The notes beneath the pieces were generated by a model, which saw only the letters and a program-made list of their open reading frames with translations, was not told the DNA's origin and searched no databases. Shown here piece after piece: positions 1 through 9,245 of a stretch of 64,000 bases of DNA. The stretch lies in assembly GCA_004000515.1 (NCBI GenBank), contig CP034537.1:6338001-6402000 (forward strand). The letters are read 5' to 3'. The DNA is from Pseudomonas poae. GTDB lineage: Bacteria > Pseudomonadota > Gammaproteobacteria > Pseudomonadales > Pseudomonadaceae. A program made the translations under genes and the position numbers. Numbering within the stretch: the first letter of the stretch is position 1; the number at the start of each line of letters is the position of its first letter.

Positions 1-1198
1 TTCTTGTCCAGGCGGTCCCAGTGAAAGCGCACCTTCACTCGTCCGTATTTGTCACAGTGCACCTCCTCGCCGGCCGGCCCGGTGACCGTTGCGGTCTGGC
101 TGCCGTTGATGGTCGGCTTGGGATGTTTAAGGGGCGGTCGATACGTTGCACGCCAGGGTGTGGCGGTGAACCGATTGCGATAGCCCTGGAATGTGTGAGC
201 GTCGCAGTAGCCTCCTCCAACACCTGTGGTTGATAGCCCTCGTGACGTATCGAGGTGATCAGCCAAAGGTCGTTGCAGGCAGGATCTGGATGGTCGCGCA
301 ACTCAAGGAAATGCCCACTGCGCAGGACCGCTAGATCACTCTTGCCCAACGCGCGAAAACGGTCGCTTTGATGGCGTTCCAGCCCCCGACGCGCCAGGCG
401 CTGGCCTCGCGCACGGCCAGTAAAACCTGAGGGGTAGTGATAATCCTCAAGCGGTTCTGTCGAAACGGGCCCGGCGCTGTCTTGCAGGCGCAGCGAAGGG
501 TGTTCGAAGTCATGATCCCGGCGCACTGTCTTTTGGCCGCGAGTAGCCAAGCGCACATCAAAACGCTGGATAACCTGCGTCTCGGCTTGCGGCCCACCCG
601 CAGCGCAATAACGCTGCGCGGGCAACCGGCTAAAAACCGTCTGGTCGTCACCAAACACCAGCAGGTGAGCATCCTGGGTATGGCGAAAGTGATAATGAAT
701 CCCCTCCTCTTCACACAGCCGCTGGATGAAATGCAGGTCGCTTTCGGCGTACTGCACGCAGAACGTTCGCGGTGGATAGACCACGGGGCCCAATTCAAAC
801 ACATAGGCGTCAGCCAGAATGCCGTGGTGCTCAAGGACCTGCGCGATGATCTGCGGCACGCTGCGCTGCTGGAAGATCCGATGGTCCCGACGATAGGCGA
901 GGCTGGCGAGCCGCGGCGCCAAGGTCAGGTGATAGCGGGTGAGCCGCCGCCCTGGATCATCCCGGCCAATGGCATGAACCACGCCATGCAAGCCTTCGTT
1001 CACCTCGCCGAAATCCAGGTAGGCGGGTTGATGAAGCAATGCCTCCAGGTCAAGGGCAGGGTTTTCACTGACCCACTGCACCTGGATGAAATACGGTTGA
1101 TCGAGGGCCTCACTGCCTTTAAAGGCAAGCACCTGAAAGTCGTTATTTACACCTGGAAGTACCAATTTGAAACGTGACGAAACAAACGCGCTATCCAT
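1..1198 (-). CDS. vgrG: VgrG, type VI secretion spike protein (partial, one frameshift)
   Basis: VgrG trimers form the puncturing tip of the type VI secretion system and carry effectors. The N-terminal gp27-like part is clear: FVQYAESDLHFIQRL-like region around residues 146-162 followed by CEEEGIHYHF. The long frame loses homology near position 210-235; the next frame then reads GYRNRFTATPW, YRPPLKHPKP and KVRFHWDRLDK, the start of the gp5-like OB fold, and runs off the window start. One missing base would join them. The C-terminal needle and any effector gene lie outside the window. No other T6SS gene is visible, so this is probably an orphan vgrG island. The family call is certain; whether the gene is intact is not. 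Confidence 0.9.
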
Positions 1199-1497
1199 CC
1201 GCTGTTACCCGCCATCCATTTTCCACACTGAAAGACTCTTATCGCTCAACTTGAATAAGTTGCCGAGAAAAAGTCGCCTGAACGCCACGAAGCTTAGCGA
1301 TTTCAGACAGGAATCGGCCGCCACAAAATAAAAAAGAAGTTTCGTACAAAGAAACTACAAATATCTTTTACTAAATCAAAGCTCACCGAACACCCACGGC
1401 TTAACAATAAGAAAGGCCCTACACCGACTTAGTATTTTAGAAACTTACTAATAGAGAATCAGCTGACACTAAGTTAAGCCGCCAGCCGTTTTAAAGT
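1199..1497. other. AT-rich intergenic region upstream of vgrG
   Basis: About 300 bases between the vgrG start and the end of the dapF-like gene. The stretch from about 1320 to 1460 is much richer in A/T than the neighbours. It should hold the vgrG promoter. I see no convincing coding frame, no clear rho-independent terminator and no recognisable operator. Confidence 0.5.
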
Positions 1498-2483
1498 TCA
1501 CACTTGCAGACGCGCAGTCCCGAACAGGCTGACGCTCAGCAACGTCTCGCCTTGAGCAAGCAACCTCACCGGCGCAGTGCCGCCTGGCATCGTCACGGCG
1601 ACTTCGCCGGCCTCGACTAACCCGCGCGCCACGCCGCACAGGCCACCGCACTGGCGCTGGTCCCGGAAGACGCGGTGGGGCCCTCGCCGCGCTCGAACAC
1701 GCGGGCGATCACACGGTTGCTGGATTGCCGGGCAGCCCATTGCAAATTGACCCCAGCCCTGCAGGGCTGGCCACGGCCCATTAAGGGGTGCAAAGGCAAG
1801 CGCCTGTAGGGGTTCGAACAGTGGCGGTTGCTGCATTTGTTGATTGTCCGGCAATGCCGACGCTTGCTCGACCAGCGTCACACAATGAGGGTTACCCACC
1901 CGCACAAATTGGCTGCTGGCCCATTGCGGGTTGATCGCGGCCAGTTCGGTCACATGACTGAGCCCAACCCCGCCCAGGAGCGTTTGCTCCACGCCCTGTG
2001 CGCCCACCGCCCCGGACCGAACTCGGGTGTACCCAACGCCAACCAAAACCCCTCGGTGTGCTCGTACACCGCTGGCTCAACCTGGGTGGCCACGGGGGAC
2101 GGCGCATCCGATTTGTCGTGATGCACCCGCAGCTCACACGCTTCGGTCATCAAGCCTGCGTCACTGAGTGCCTGGGCGAAGATGGTCAACCCGTTACCGC
2201 TACGTTCGGCCAGGGAGCCGTCGGTGTTGACGATCAGCAGGTCAAACGGCGGTTCGGCCTGGAATGGGCCGACCAACAGGCCGTCACAACGGTGAGCCTT
2301 GCCATCCACCGGATGCGGACGGGAACCCCAGCCGCATTCGGACGCTACAGCGGACAATGTCCATGCCGCACGATCACGCGCTGCCTGCGTTGCGCTCTGA
2401 GCAACCGCGATGCCCTGCTGACGCAGGACCTCGGGGCTGACTACCCCGTAAATATTGCCCCGTGCATCGTAGAACATCGTCAT
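1498..2483 (-). CDS. DapF-fold isomerase/epimerase-like protein with Ser in place of both catalytic Cys
   Basis: The protein follows the diaminopimelate epimerase layout. The start MTMFYDARGNIYG matches the DapF opening (F.K.HG.GNDF). NTDGSLAERSGNG occupies the place of the first active-site motif (DGS..MCGNG), RVGNPHCV is the family's central GNPH motif, and GEGPTASSGTSAS stands where DapF has the second cysteine (GxGxTxACGTG). Both catalytic Cys positions are Ser (codons AGC and TCC). Three apparent frameshifts (near 2040, 1760 and 1640) split it. The true housekeeping dapF normally sits beside lysA/xerC, which are absent here. It may act on another substrate, or without the two-base racemase mechanism, as PhzF does in the same fold. 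Confidence 0.7.
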
Positions 2484-2698
2484 GGTGCTGCCTGCCAGAG
2501 AGTTTTCATCGGTTAGTCCGTTCGTTCACCTACACACTTGGCTGGCAGCGTATTACAGAACAGGCCGGGTGTGGGCAGCGACCCTGCAAGTCGTTATTCA
2601 CCGAAAGCAGCCAGGGAACCCGGCTCGCACGGCGCGGCCTGATGTGCAACGATGTCGCGCCGGACATCGTTCTATGAACGCAAAACCAAGGATTTTTC

Positions 2699-3849
2699 AT
2701 GACTGCCATCCCCACCCCAGCGCCCGTGGTTCCCGGGCGGCTGGAACAAATGTCGACGCGTATCGCGTTTTTCATCGCAGGCTTCGGCATTGCCGCCTGG
2801 GCACCGTTGGTGCCGTATGCAAAGGCACGCGCCGAACTCAATGAAGGCACTCTGGGGTTATTGCTCTTGTGCCTGGGGGTTGGCTCGATCATCGCCATGC
2901 CTGCGGCCGGTGCGCTGGCATCGCGTTTTGGTTGCCGACGGGTGCTGAGCGCCGGGACGATCATGATCTGCCTGGCCTTGCCAATGCTGGCTACCGTCAG
3001 TTCGATTCCGTTGTTGATGGTCGGGTTATTCCTGTTTGGCGCCGGCCTGGGCACGGTGGATTCCACAGTCAATTTGCAGGCGGTGATTGTCGAGCGGGCC
3101 AGTGGCAAAACCATGATGTCGGGCTTTCACGGGCTGTTCAGCCTGGGCGGAATTGTCGGTGCGGCAGGGGTCTCGGGGTTGCTGGGGCTGGGGCTGTCTC
3201 CGCTGCAGGCGACACTGGTGGTGATCGTAATCACGCTGGCGGCACTGTTCAAGGCGGCGCCTCACTTGTTGCCTTACGGCAGTGAGAGCTCAGGACCCGC
3301 CTTTGCGGTCCCCACGGCGTGGTGCTGTTTATCGGGTGCCTGTGTTTTATCGTGTTCCTGGCCGAAGGTGCCGTACTCGACTGGAGCGCGGTGTTCCTCA
3401 GTGCCGAGCGGGGTCTGGATGAGGCGTATGCAGGCCTGGGCTATGCAGCCTTTGCCCTGACGATGACGGCCGGTCGCTTGACCGGTGATGCCATCGTGCG
3501 GCGCCTGGGCGCAACCCGGGTGATCGTGATCGGCGGCGCGCTGGCCACCGTGGGGATGCTGCTCACCACCCTGTTGCCAGCCTGGGAAACCGCGTTGCTG
3601 GGGTATGCACTGGTGGGCGCGGGCTGCTCGAATATCGTGCCGGTGTTGTATACGGCCGTGGGCAAGCAAAAGGTCATGCCTGAACACATCGCGGTGCCAG
3701 CCATCACGACCCTCGGTTACGCCGGCATCCTCGCGGGCCCGGCAATGATCGGCTTTATCGCCCACGGCAGCAGCCTGAATACGGCCTTTGTATTGATCGC
3801 ACTGTTGCTGGCAGGCGTAGCCATCAGCGGCAAGATTCTCAAGGTGTAA
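2699..3849 (+). CDS. MFS transporter, YbjJ-like (one frameshift)
   Basis: A major facilitator superfamily permease of about 380 residues with the hydrophobic periodicity of 12 membrane helices. The first half (FFIAGFGIAAWAPLVPYAKA, then GALASRFGCRR as the loop 2-3 motif) resembles E. coli YbjJ and fucose-permease-like MFS proteins. The frame breaks at the CCCC run at 3310-3313; a fifth C would restore it and join VLFIGCLCFIVFLAEGAVLDW. It is divergent from the dapF-like gene with about 215 bases between, which must hold both promoters. The substrate cannot be told from sequence. Confidence 0.82.
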
Positions 3850-3873
3850 AAAACACCGCGCGAAGCCAGGGCG

Positions 3874-4787
3874 CTACCTGGCTTTGTACATCTCGTATTG
3901 TTCCAGCCAGCGCTCCAGGCTTTTTATTGCTGAGGCACCCTTCATGCCTGGGTCGACCAAACAGACGGGGGTAATTGGCGCGCTCCAGCGAACGCAACAG
4001 TCCCGGCCGTTCAACGATGTTTTTGGCCATGTAGACACAGTGTTCGCTGTACTTTTTACTGGGCAACCCGGTAGCCGGCTCCAATCTCGGCAGCCCCTGG
4101 GCATCGGTATCGTCAGGGTCATTCATCACCGCTCTGAGGAGGATGATGTCCACATATTCCAACGCTTCAAAAAAGCCTGCCCGATCCTTGGCCGTGTCCC
4201 TCAACTGCTTGAAGTAGCCTTGCAGCGCCTGGACGACCTTGGCGTTGCATTGGCCGTGAAAAGGGTCTTGGCTGTAGGCGCAGGGGGAGCTGTTGCCCCG
4301 CAACGCTGCCGCCGCGGCCTTAAGGCTGTCGCGAGTTATGAAGCCCTCGAAATCAATGATCGCGTCGTTCAGCAGCGGGCGTTTGAGAATCTCCCGGACC
4401 ACCAGGATAATGCGGTCCCGCACCTTAATCTCCAGCCAGCTCTTGCGCTGCGATTCTGCGCAGAGACGCTTGCGTCAAGCGCCCCTCCTTGAAAAAAGAA
4501 TGCAGTTCACCAAAGTTCTTATCCAATTCGCTCGCCAATTGGCTATCCGTCGAATGCCTGCCGGGTGGGACCGTATTCGTGCGGACGACCGGCGCACTCT
4601 GTAATGCCTGATAGCGCAGCGACGACAAGGCACTACGACACATTGGCTGCTGGCTCGGCTGCACATCCCACGAAATACGTTGATCATCACAAGGGCCATG
4701 GGCGATGGGCATTGCCGCAGTCGAACGCTCATCTACCGCACCTCTAACCTGGGGTATTGCAAGAGGCGTTACACCATTAATTGTCAT
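3874..4787 (-). CDS. HrpF/NolX-type repeat protein, third gene of hrp-box operon (frameshifted)
   Basis: Its central segment (REILKRPLLNDAIIDFEG, then FITRDSLKAAAAAL) repeats the pattern in the C-terminal half of the first gene of this operon (AQEILKRSDTAALLDGG, then WIHKDALRQMA). Both resemble the acidic EF-hand-like repeats of the Xanthomonas HrpF, rhizobial NolX and Pseudomonas HrpK type III proteins. The gene is read in pieces: residues from MTINGVTPL to about 4445, then a second frame from about 4460, then a third from about 3958 ending GASAIKSLERWLEQYEMYKAR. The +1/-2 type change near 4450 is less easily blamed on one missing base, so two coupled genes remain possible. It is probably a secreted accessory protein; no enzyme motif is seen. 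Confidence 0.5.
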
Positions 4788-5341
4788 TCTTCATCTCCAG
4801 CCATTTCCGTATACGCGCTTGTCTGGCAGCCACGAAAAGGTAGCCAACGTCATCCAATAGACCCCAGTAAAGCGCGCCATCGATATGTGGTGGGTCGAAC
4901 GCAATAGTTCCGAATTGAGGGCGCAGAGCAATGACAGCATGTAAACGCTCACACCGCGCGGCCTGAGTCAGTCGAGCTTGACGCATCAGGCACATGATGG
5001 CCTTCGGCCCTTTGCCCAGTACACAGGCTCCTTAACCCATGCATCACCGACGCCAGTGCGCCGCGAACGTGTACCACTGGGCCGGTGTCATCACGCGTGC
5101 CATGCCCTGGTGGAAGCATGCCACGGGCAAAATCATCCGCGACCGGGGCTTGGAACCTGTGCCGGCCGGCAAAATCTTTCATCCGCTGGATCTCGCTGGC
5201 GTGGCGGATGGGCGCTGTCTCTCTTTCCTGCGTGGGTTCTGGCGTTTCGCCATGGGTTCGAATGCTTACGGGTTGCCAATACTCCATCTGGCGAGTGTTC
5301 AGGGAAGACGTCGTCATATGACCCCCAAGGGAAGTCGCCAC
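4777..5341 (-). CDS. Unknown protein, second gene of hrp-box operon (frameshifted)
   Basis: About 180 residues if the frame starting MATSLGGHMTTSSLN is joined, near 4985, to the frame IMCLMRQARLTQAARCERL, ending WLEMKNDN. I do not recognise it. The N-terminal 60 residues are polar, Ser/Thr/Glu-rich and low in hydrophobics, compatible with a type III export signal. The C-terminal half is mixed, with no signal peptide and no convincing membrane helix. It lies 54 bases downstream of the first gene and overlaps the next by about 11 bases, so it is probably co-transcribed from the hrp box at 6616-6644. It could be a secreted protein or a chaperone for its neighbours. Confidence 0.45.
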
Positions 5342-5395
5342 GGGTGTCTCGTGGCGATCTACCTGTCTAATGAATAACGTTGCGGCTGGGCTGTA

Positions 5396-6535
5396 TCAAC
5401 GAGCCATTTGGCGCAGCGCATCCTTGTGAATCCAACCGTCCTTGCCCCAATGATCTCCACCGTCCAACAATGCCGCCGTGTCGGAACGCTTGAGGATCTC
5501 CTGTGCAATCCAGGCCAGGCGACCATGAACAGGGTCGTCAGTAGGCCACTGGGCAACGCCGCGCAGCTTGTCGATGCTGATGTAGTCCCGGTTATCGGGG
5601 TCTCTCAGTGCCTTGAAATGATCGAGCATCTCGCCGGCCAATTGCTTGTCGTCCAGATACTTCATGGGACTCTGACTGCCAATCGTCATTTCGATTTTCT
5701 TGCGGTCAATCAAGCCATCCAACGCACCGGTAGAGCTGTGCCGATCGATTGCATTAACCAGTTCGGGGCGCTTCATCAACTCCCTGGCCAAGCGAATGTT
5801 CTGGTCCTGGGAGGCATCATCGGTCAACGGTTTATTGGCCATGTCCGAGATAGCTTGGGTGTTGATGAACCAGGGTTGCTTCGGGTCTTTGAAAGCATCG
5901 AAGTTGTTCAGCAGCATTTTCGCCAGATCATCGTTGCTCTTGTTCGAGTACCAGGGGTCTGGTTTTCCATGGCACGGATCTGGTTTGCACGGCGTTGGTC
6001 GCTCCGGCGGCTTGCCATAGCTGGGATCCGGCTTGCATGGTGTTGGTCGCTCCGGCGGCTTGCCATAGCACGGATCCGGCTTGCACGGTGTTGGTCGCTC
6101 TGGCGGCTTGCCATAGCATGGATCCGGCTTGGGCGGCTCAGGCGGGCAAGGCTTCGGGGGCCTTGGGGGCTTCGGCGGCTTGGTGTTGCACGGCGGAGGT
6201 GGGCAAGGGTCGGGCTTTGGTGGGCGCTGCCCACCACACCAACTTTTCAGATTCTGCTTGAATTTGTCGAAGAACCCCGGCGACTGGGCATCCGACGCTG
6301 CAGACTGGCGGCAGTTGCCCTGTGAAACGTTACCGCCTGCACGCTCCGTCGTGGTCGACACTTGTGCCGCAAACACTTTACCGGGTTTGTTGTCGCCCGA
6401 ATTAAAACTGACGCGATCAGCCTTTTGCCCATCGGCTAACGAGGGGGAAACATCCTTGCTCTTGAGTTGAGGTTGAGGCGGTGGCGTACGCGGGGGTGGG
6501 TTGGAAACAGGTTTATCGAGGGCTGATACCGACAT
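5396..6535 (-). CDS. HrpF/NolX/HrpK-like candidate type III secreted protein with Cys/Pro-rich repeats
   Basis: 379 residues in an intact frame. Residues 1-100 are Ser/Pro/Gln-rich and lack a Sec signal, like type III export regions. Residues 105-195 are a Pro/Lys/Cys-rich linker with the unit KPDPCYGKPPERPTPC repeated about 3.5 times. Residues 205-379 hold two tandem repeats of about 75 residues (NFDAFKDP... and HFKALRDP...), each ending in an EILKR/ELMKRP helix and an acidic loop. These resemble the repeat domain of HrpF/NolX translocon-type proteins and HrpK. A HrpL-type promoter lies 81 bases upstream. The family link was made by eye and the role (effector, translocon helper or harpin) is inferred. 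Confidence 0.62.
   Translation of the reverse strand: MSVSALDKPVSNPPPRTPPPQPQLKSKDVSPSLADGQKADRVSFNSGDNKPGKVFAAQVSTTTERAGGNVSQGNCRQSAASDAQSPGFFDKFKQNLKSWCGGQRPPKPDPCPPPPCNTKPPKPPRPPKPCPPEPPKPDPCYGKPPERPTPCKPDPCYGKPPERPTPCKPDPSYGKPPERPTPCKPDPCHGKPDPWYSNKSNDDLAKMLLNNFDAFKDPKQPWFINTQAISDMANKPLTDDASQDQNIRLARELMKRPELVNAIDRHSSTGALDGLIDRKKIEMTIGSQSPMKYLDDKQLAGEMLDHFKALRDPDNRDYISIDKLRGVAQWPTDDPVHGRLAWIAQEILKRSDTAALLDGGDHWGKDGWIHKDALRQMAR
5955..6130 (-). repeat. 48-bp in-frame tandem repeat coding for Cys/Pro-rich 16-residue units
   Basis: Inside the first gene of the hrp-box operon. About 3.5 copies of a 48-base unit encode KPDPCYGKPPERPTPC with few substitutions: one Cys to Ser in the third copy and Tyr to His in the last. 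The near-identity at nucleotide level points to recent expansion by slippage or unequal recombination, so copy number may vary between strains. Confidence 0.85.
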
Positions 6536-6615
6536 TTGAATCTCCAGTCCGGCTTTATCACAGGGTTCACCTGCCTATCCAACGCCTAAGCGAGCGCATG
6601 AATGCAGGCGCTCTC

Positions 6616-6644
6616 TGTGTGGTGGCCCCGTCCGATTCAGTTCC
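6616..6644 (-). promoter_or_regulatory. hrp box (HrpL/RspL ECF sigma promoter)
   Basis: On the minus strand the site reads GGAACT, 16 bases, then CCACACA, against the HrpL consensus GGAACC-N15/16-CCACNNA. Only the sixth base of the -35 element differs. It lies 81 bases before the ATG of the first HrpF-like gene and points towards it. Match, spacing and position relative to a plausible secreted protein make chance unlikely. Confidence 0.75.
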
Positions 6645-6696
6645 TGTCACACACGCCAAATAGCCGAGTACCGGTAGGAGGTTGGATCATCACGCA

Positions 6697-6727
6697 AAAA
6701 AAATCGCAGCATTGCGCTGCGATTTTT
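6697..6727 (-). terminator. Rho-independent terminator after fecA
   Basis: A hairpin with stem AAATCGCAGC/GCTGCGATTT and a short loop, followed on the minus strand by a run of eight T. It begins 17 bases after the fecA stop. The A-run on the other side may make it work in both directions. Confidence 0.85.
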
Positions 6728-6743
6728 CCGTACCCGTTGCAGG

Positions 6744-9149
6744 TCAGAAGCCAACGCTCGCCTGTACGAAGAACGTACGCGGCTCGCCCAGGTACAGGCC
6801 GGCATTGTTGTCGCTGGAGCGGGTGTAGTGCTGCTGGTCAAAGACGTTCTTCACGCCCACGCCCAGTTTGAGGTTGGACAGTTGTGCGCCAAAATCGTAG
6901 CCGCTGCGCACGTTCACCGAGACATAACCAGGGATGTCGCCATACCGGCCATCCGCTGTGCCCTGGGTGATGTAGGTCGTGCCAGTGCCGGGTGCGCGTT
7001 GGCCGGACTGGGCGTACACGTCCAGGTTGTGGGTCCAGTGGTTAACGTCGTAGCGCAGGCCCAGGGTCGCTACTTCACGGGAGTACAACGGCAGGTCTCG
7101 GTCTTTGAAGGGCACGTCGCCTACCGAGGTGGCCTTGGTGTAGGTAAAGCCCGCGTTGGCGGTCAGGCCGTCAAGGCGCGGGTCCAGGTTCGACAGGTCG
7201 TAATGGGCCGACGCTTCGATCCCTTCGTGCTTGGTGGCGCCCAGGTTGGTCCAGCCTACGGCGTTGCTGACGTATTGCAGCTCATCCGAGAAGTCGATGT
7301 AGAAAAACGTCAGCTCGCCGCCCCACACATTGTCGTTGTAGCGCGTACCCACTTCGTAGGTCTTGGCTTTTTCCGGGTTCAGGCCGTTGGCTGTCTGGTC
7401 ACCCGAGCCGCCCTGGCCTACCTGAAAGTATTGCAGGCTGCCAAACGAGGTCTCGTAGTTGGCAAACAACTTCCACGCATCGGAGATGTGGTACATCACG
7501 CTCAAGGCCGGCAGCGGCTCGTTGCTGTTAACCTCGCGACGCTTTTCGGTGGTGCGGGCGCCGGTCAGGGGAACAACCGGGCGGTCGTGCCATTCGGTGC
7601 GGATGTCTTCGAAGCGGATACCCGGGGTGATGGTCCACTTGCCGATATCGATCTTGTTATCGACGTAGAACGCGTTGGCCTCAGTGCCGCCAGTACGGTC
7701 CTGATAGACATGGCCATCACTGCGCCCGCCAGGCGTCGGCACATTGTTCGTCAGCAACAGGCTGGTGGCCTGCTCGTGCATGCCCTCCTTGAGGTAACGA
7801 TAACCGACGCTGACTTCCTGGGTGCTTGGGCCCACATCAAACACGTGGGACACACGCGGCTCGATGCCAAAGGTGTAATAGGTGCGTGGGTACGAGCCCA
7901 GGGTGAGCTGGTCGATGTTGGCGATGTTGCTGCCGCGAAAGCTGTCGGAATAGTAGGTCAGCACTTCGGCCTGGGTACGGTCGTCGATCTGGCGGATGTA
8001 CTTGAAGGACACGTCTTTGCGCCGACCAGTGAAATTATCCCAGTCACGCACCGACTGGTACGGGTTGGCATCGAACTGCTTCTGGGTCAGGCCGCCGGGC
8101 ATGTCGGCGCTGGCGTCGTAGTAGTGGAAGTTCAGCGAAAAATCGTCTTGATCGGTCGGCGCCCAGTGGGTCTTCAAGATCACGTCGTCAATATCGTTGG
8201 AGTTGTTGCTGTTGCGGTAGCCGTTGCCCTTGACCCCGGAATACAGCAACGCTACGCCGATACCGTTGTCGGCGGTGCCGCCGATAAAGGCGTTTTCGAT
8301 ATGCTTCCAACCGCCATGCGCGGAGGTTTCCAGGGTGGTGCCGACTTCACCGGAGAATTTCTCAGGGATCGCGCGGGTCACGAAGTTGATCACGCCACCC
8401 ACGTTTTGTGGCCCGTAACGCACAGAGCCGGCGCCACGGACGACGTCGATGCTGTCCAGGTTGCCGGAGGAGATCGGCGCCATCGACAGCTGCGGCTGGC
8501 CGTAAGGCGCAAACGCGGCCGGCACACCGTCAATCAATACGGTGGAACGTGGCGACAGGCGCGATGTGAGGCCGCGTACACCGACGTTGAGGGAAATGTC
8601 GCTGCCGCCGGTGCCGTTGGCTTCCTGCACTTGCACACCGGGGATACGCCGCAGCACGTCGCCGACGTTCATCGCGCCCTGCTCTACCATGGCTTCACGG
8701 CGTACCACCGTCCGCGCGCCGGGGTGGTTCTGCACCACTTCGGCGTTGGCGTCACCGAGCCAGTCGCCGACCACCTTGATGTCAGTAGCCCCCAGTTCCA
8801 ACGGCGAGCCAGCGGCACCGGTGCCGCTGCTCAGTGGGCGCAAGGTCACGGAGCCGGCGTCGAACTGATAATCCAGGCCGCTGCCCTGCAGCAATTGGCG
8901 CAGGGCTTGTTCGGGTGAAAGATTGCCGTCGACTGCAGGCGCTTGCTTGCCGGCAACCAGGTCGGGGCTGAAAAACACTTGCAAGGAAGTCTGCTGACCC
9001 AGTTGGCTCAGCGCCGCCCCCAGGGGCTGGGCCTGGATGTGAATGCCGTCGGCAGCGTAGGCCGCAGGTAGCGCGGCGCTGACGGCGAGTGCCAGGGCCA
9101 GTGGCGCCCAGCGGGAGAATTTATTGTTGTGAGCGGCGAGTTTTTTCAC
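6744..9149 (-). CDS. fecA: FecA, TonB-dependent ferric citrate receptor with signalling domain
   Basis: 801-residue outer-membrane receptor. It has a signal peptide ending AAYAAD and an STN signalling domain at residues 34-105 (IHIQAQPLGAALSQLGQQT). A plug follows with FecA-specific sequence: VVGDWLGDA near residue 127, PGARTVVRREAM, RSTVLIDGVP..FAPYGQPQLS and RGAGSVRYGPQNVGGVINFV. A 22-strand barrel ends in an aromatic residue (QASVGF). Similarity to E. coli FecA runs the whole length, far more than to other siderophore receptors. The STN domain should signal to FecR and FecI, encoded directly upstream. The frame is intact and a strong terminator follows. Confidence 0.9.
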   Translation of the reverse strand: MKKLAAHNNKFSRWAPLALALAVSAALPAAYAADGIHIQAQPLGAALSQLGQQTSLQVFFSPDLVAGKQAPAVDGNLSPEQALRQLLQGSGLDYQFDAGSVTLRPLSSGTGAAGSPLELGATDIKVVGDWLGDANAEVVQNHPGARTVVRREAMVEQGAMNVGDVLRRIPGVQVQEANGTGGSDISLNVGVRGLTSRLSPRSTVLIDGVPAAFAPYGQPQLSMAPISSGNLDSIDVVRGAGSVRYGPQNVGGVINFVTRAIPEKFSGEVGTTLETSAHGGWKHIENAFIGGTADNGIGVALLYSGVKGNGYRNSNNSNDIDDVILKTHWAPTDQDDFSLNFHYYDASADMPGGLTQKQFDANPYQSVRDWDNFTGRRKDVSFKYIRQIDDRTQAEVLTYYSDSFRGSNIANIDQLTLGSYPRTYYTFGIEPRVSHVFDVGPSTQEVSVGYRYLKEGMHEQATSLLLTNNVPTPGGRSDGHVYQDRTGGTEANAFYVDNKIDIGKWTITPGIRFEDIRTEWHDRPVVPLTGARTTEKRREVNSNEPLPALSVMYHISDAWKLFANYETSFGSLQYFQVGQGGSGDQTANGLNPEKAKTYEVGTRYNDNVWGGELTFFYIDFSDELQYVSNAVGWTNLGATKHEGIEASAHYDLSNLDPRLDGLTANAGFTYTKATSVGDVPFKDRDLPLYSREVATLGLRYDVNHWTHNLDVYAQSGQRAPGTGTTYITQGTADGRYGDIPGYVSVNVRSGYDFGAQLSNLKLGVGVKNVFDQQHYTRSSDNNAGLYLGEPRTFFVQASVGF

Positions 9150-9245
9150 GTCGAGCCTTGTCCTGTGATCGCAAGTGTGTGCGGCTGTTAATGCAAACCA
9201 GTTGCAGTTGCAGGAGAAGACGAAGAACTCGAAAAAACCTGAATA

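Noticed and set aside
5955..6130. Tandem repeat considered as a CRISPR-like array
   Set aside because: Units are directly adjacent with no spacers and stay in frame inside an intact gene.
6828..8918. A 696-codon open frame on the plus strand opposite fecA
   Set aside because: It is the exact antisense of an intact FecA; the sequence lacks any family feature and is rich in Val/Gly/Ala as expected of a GC-rich shadow frame.
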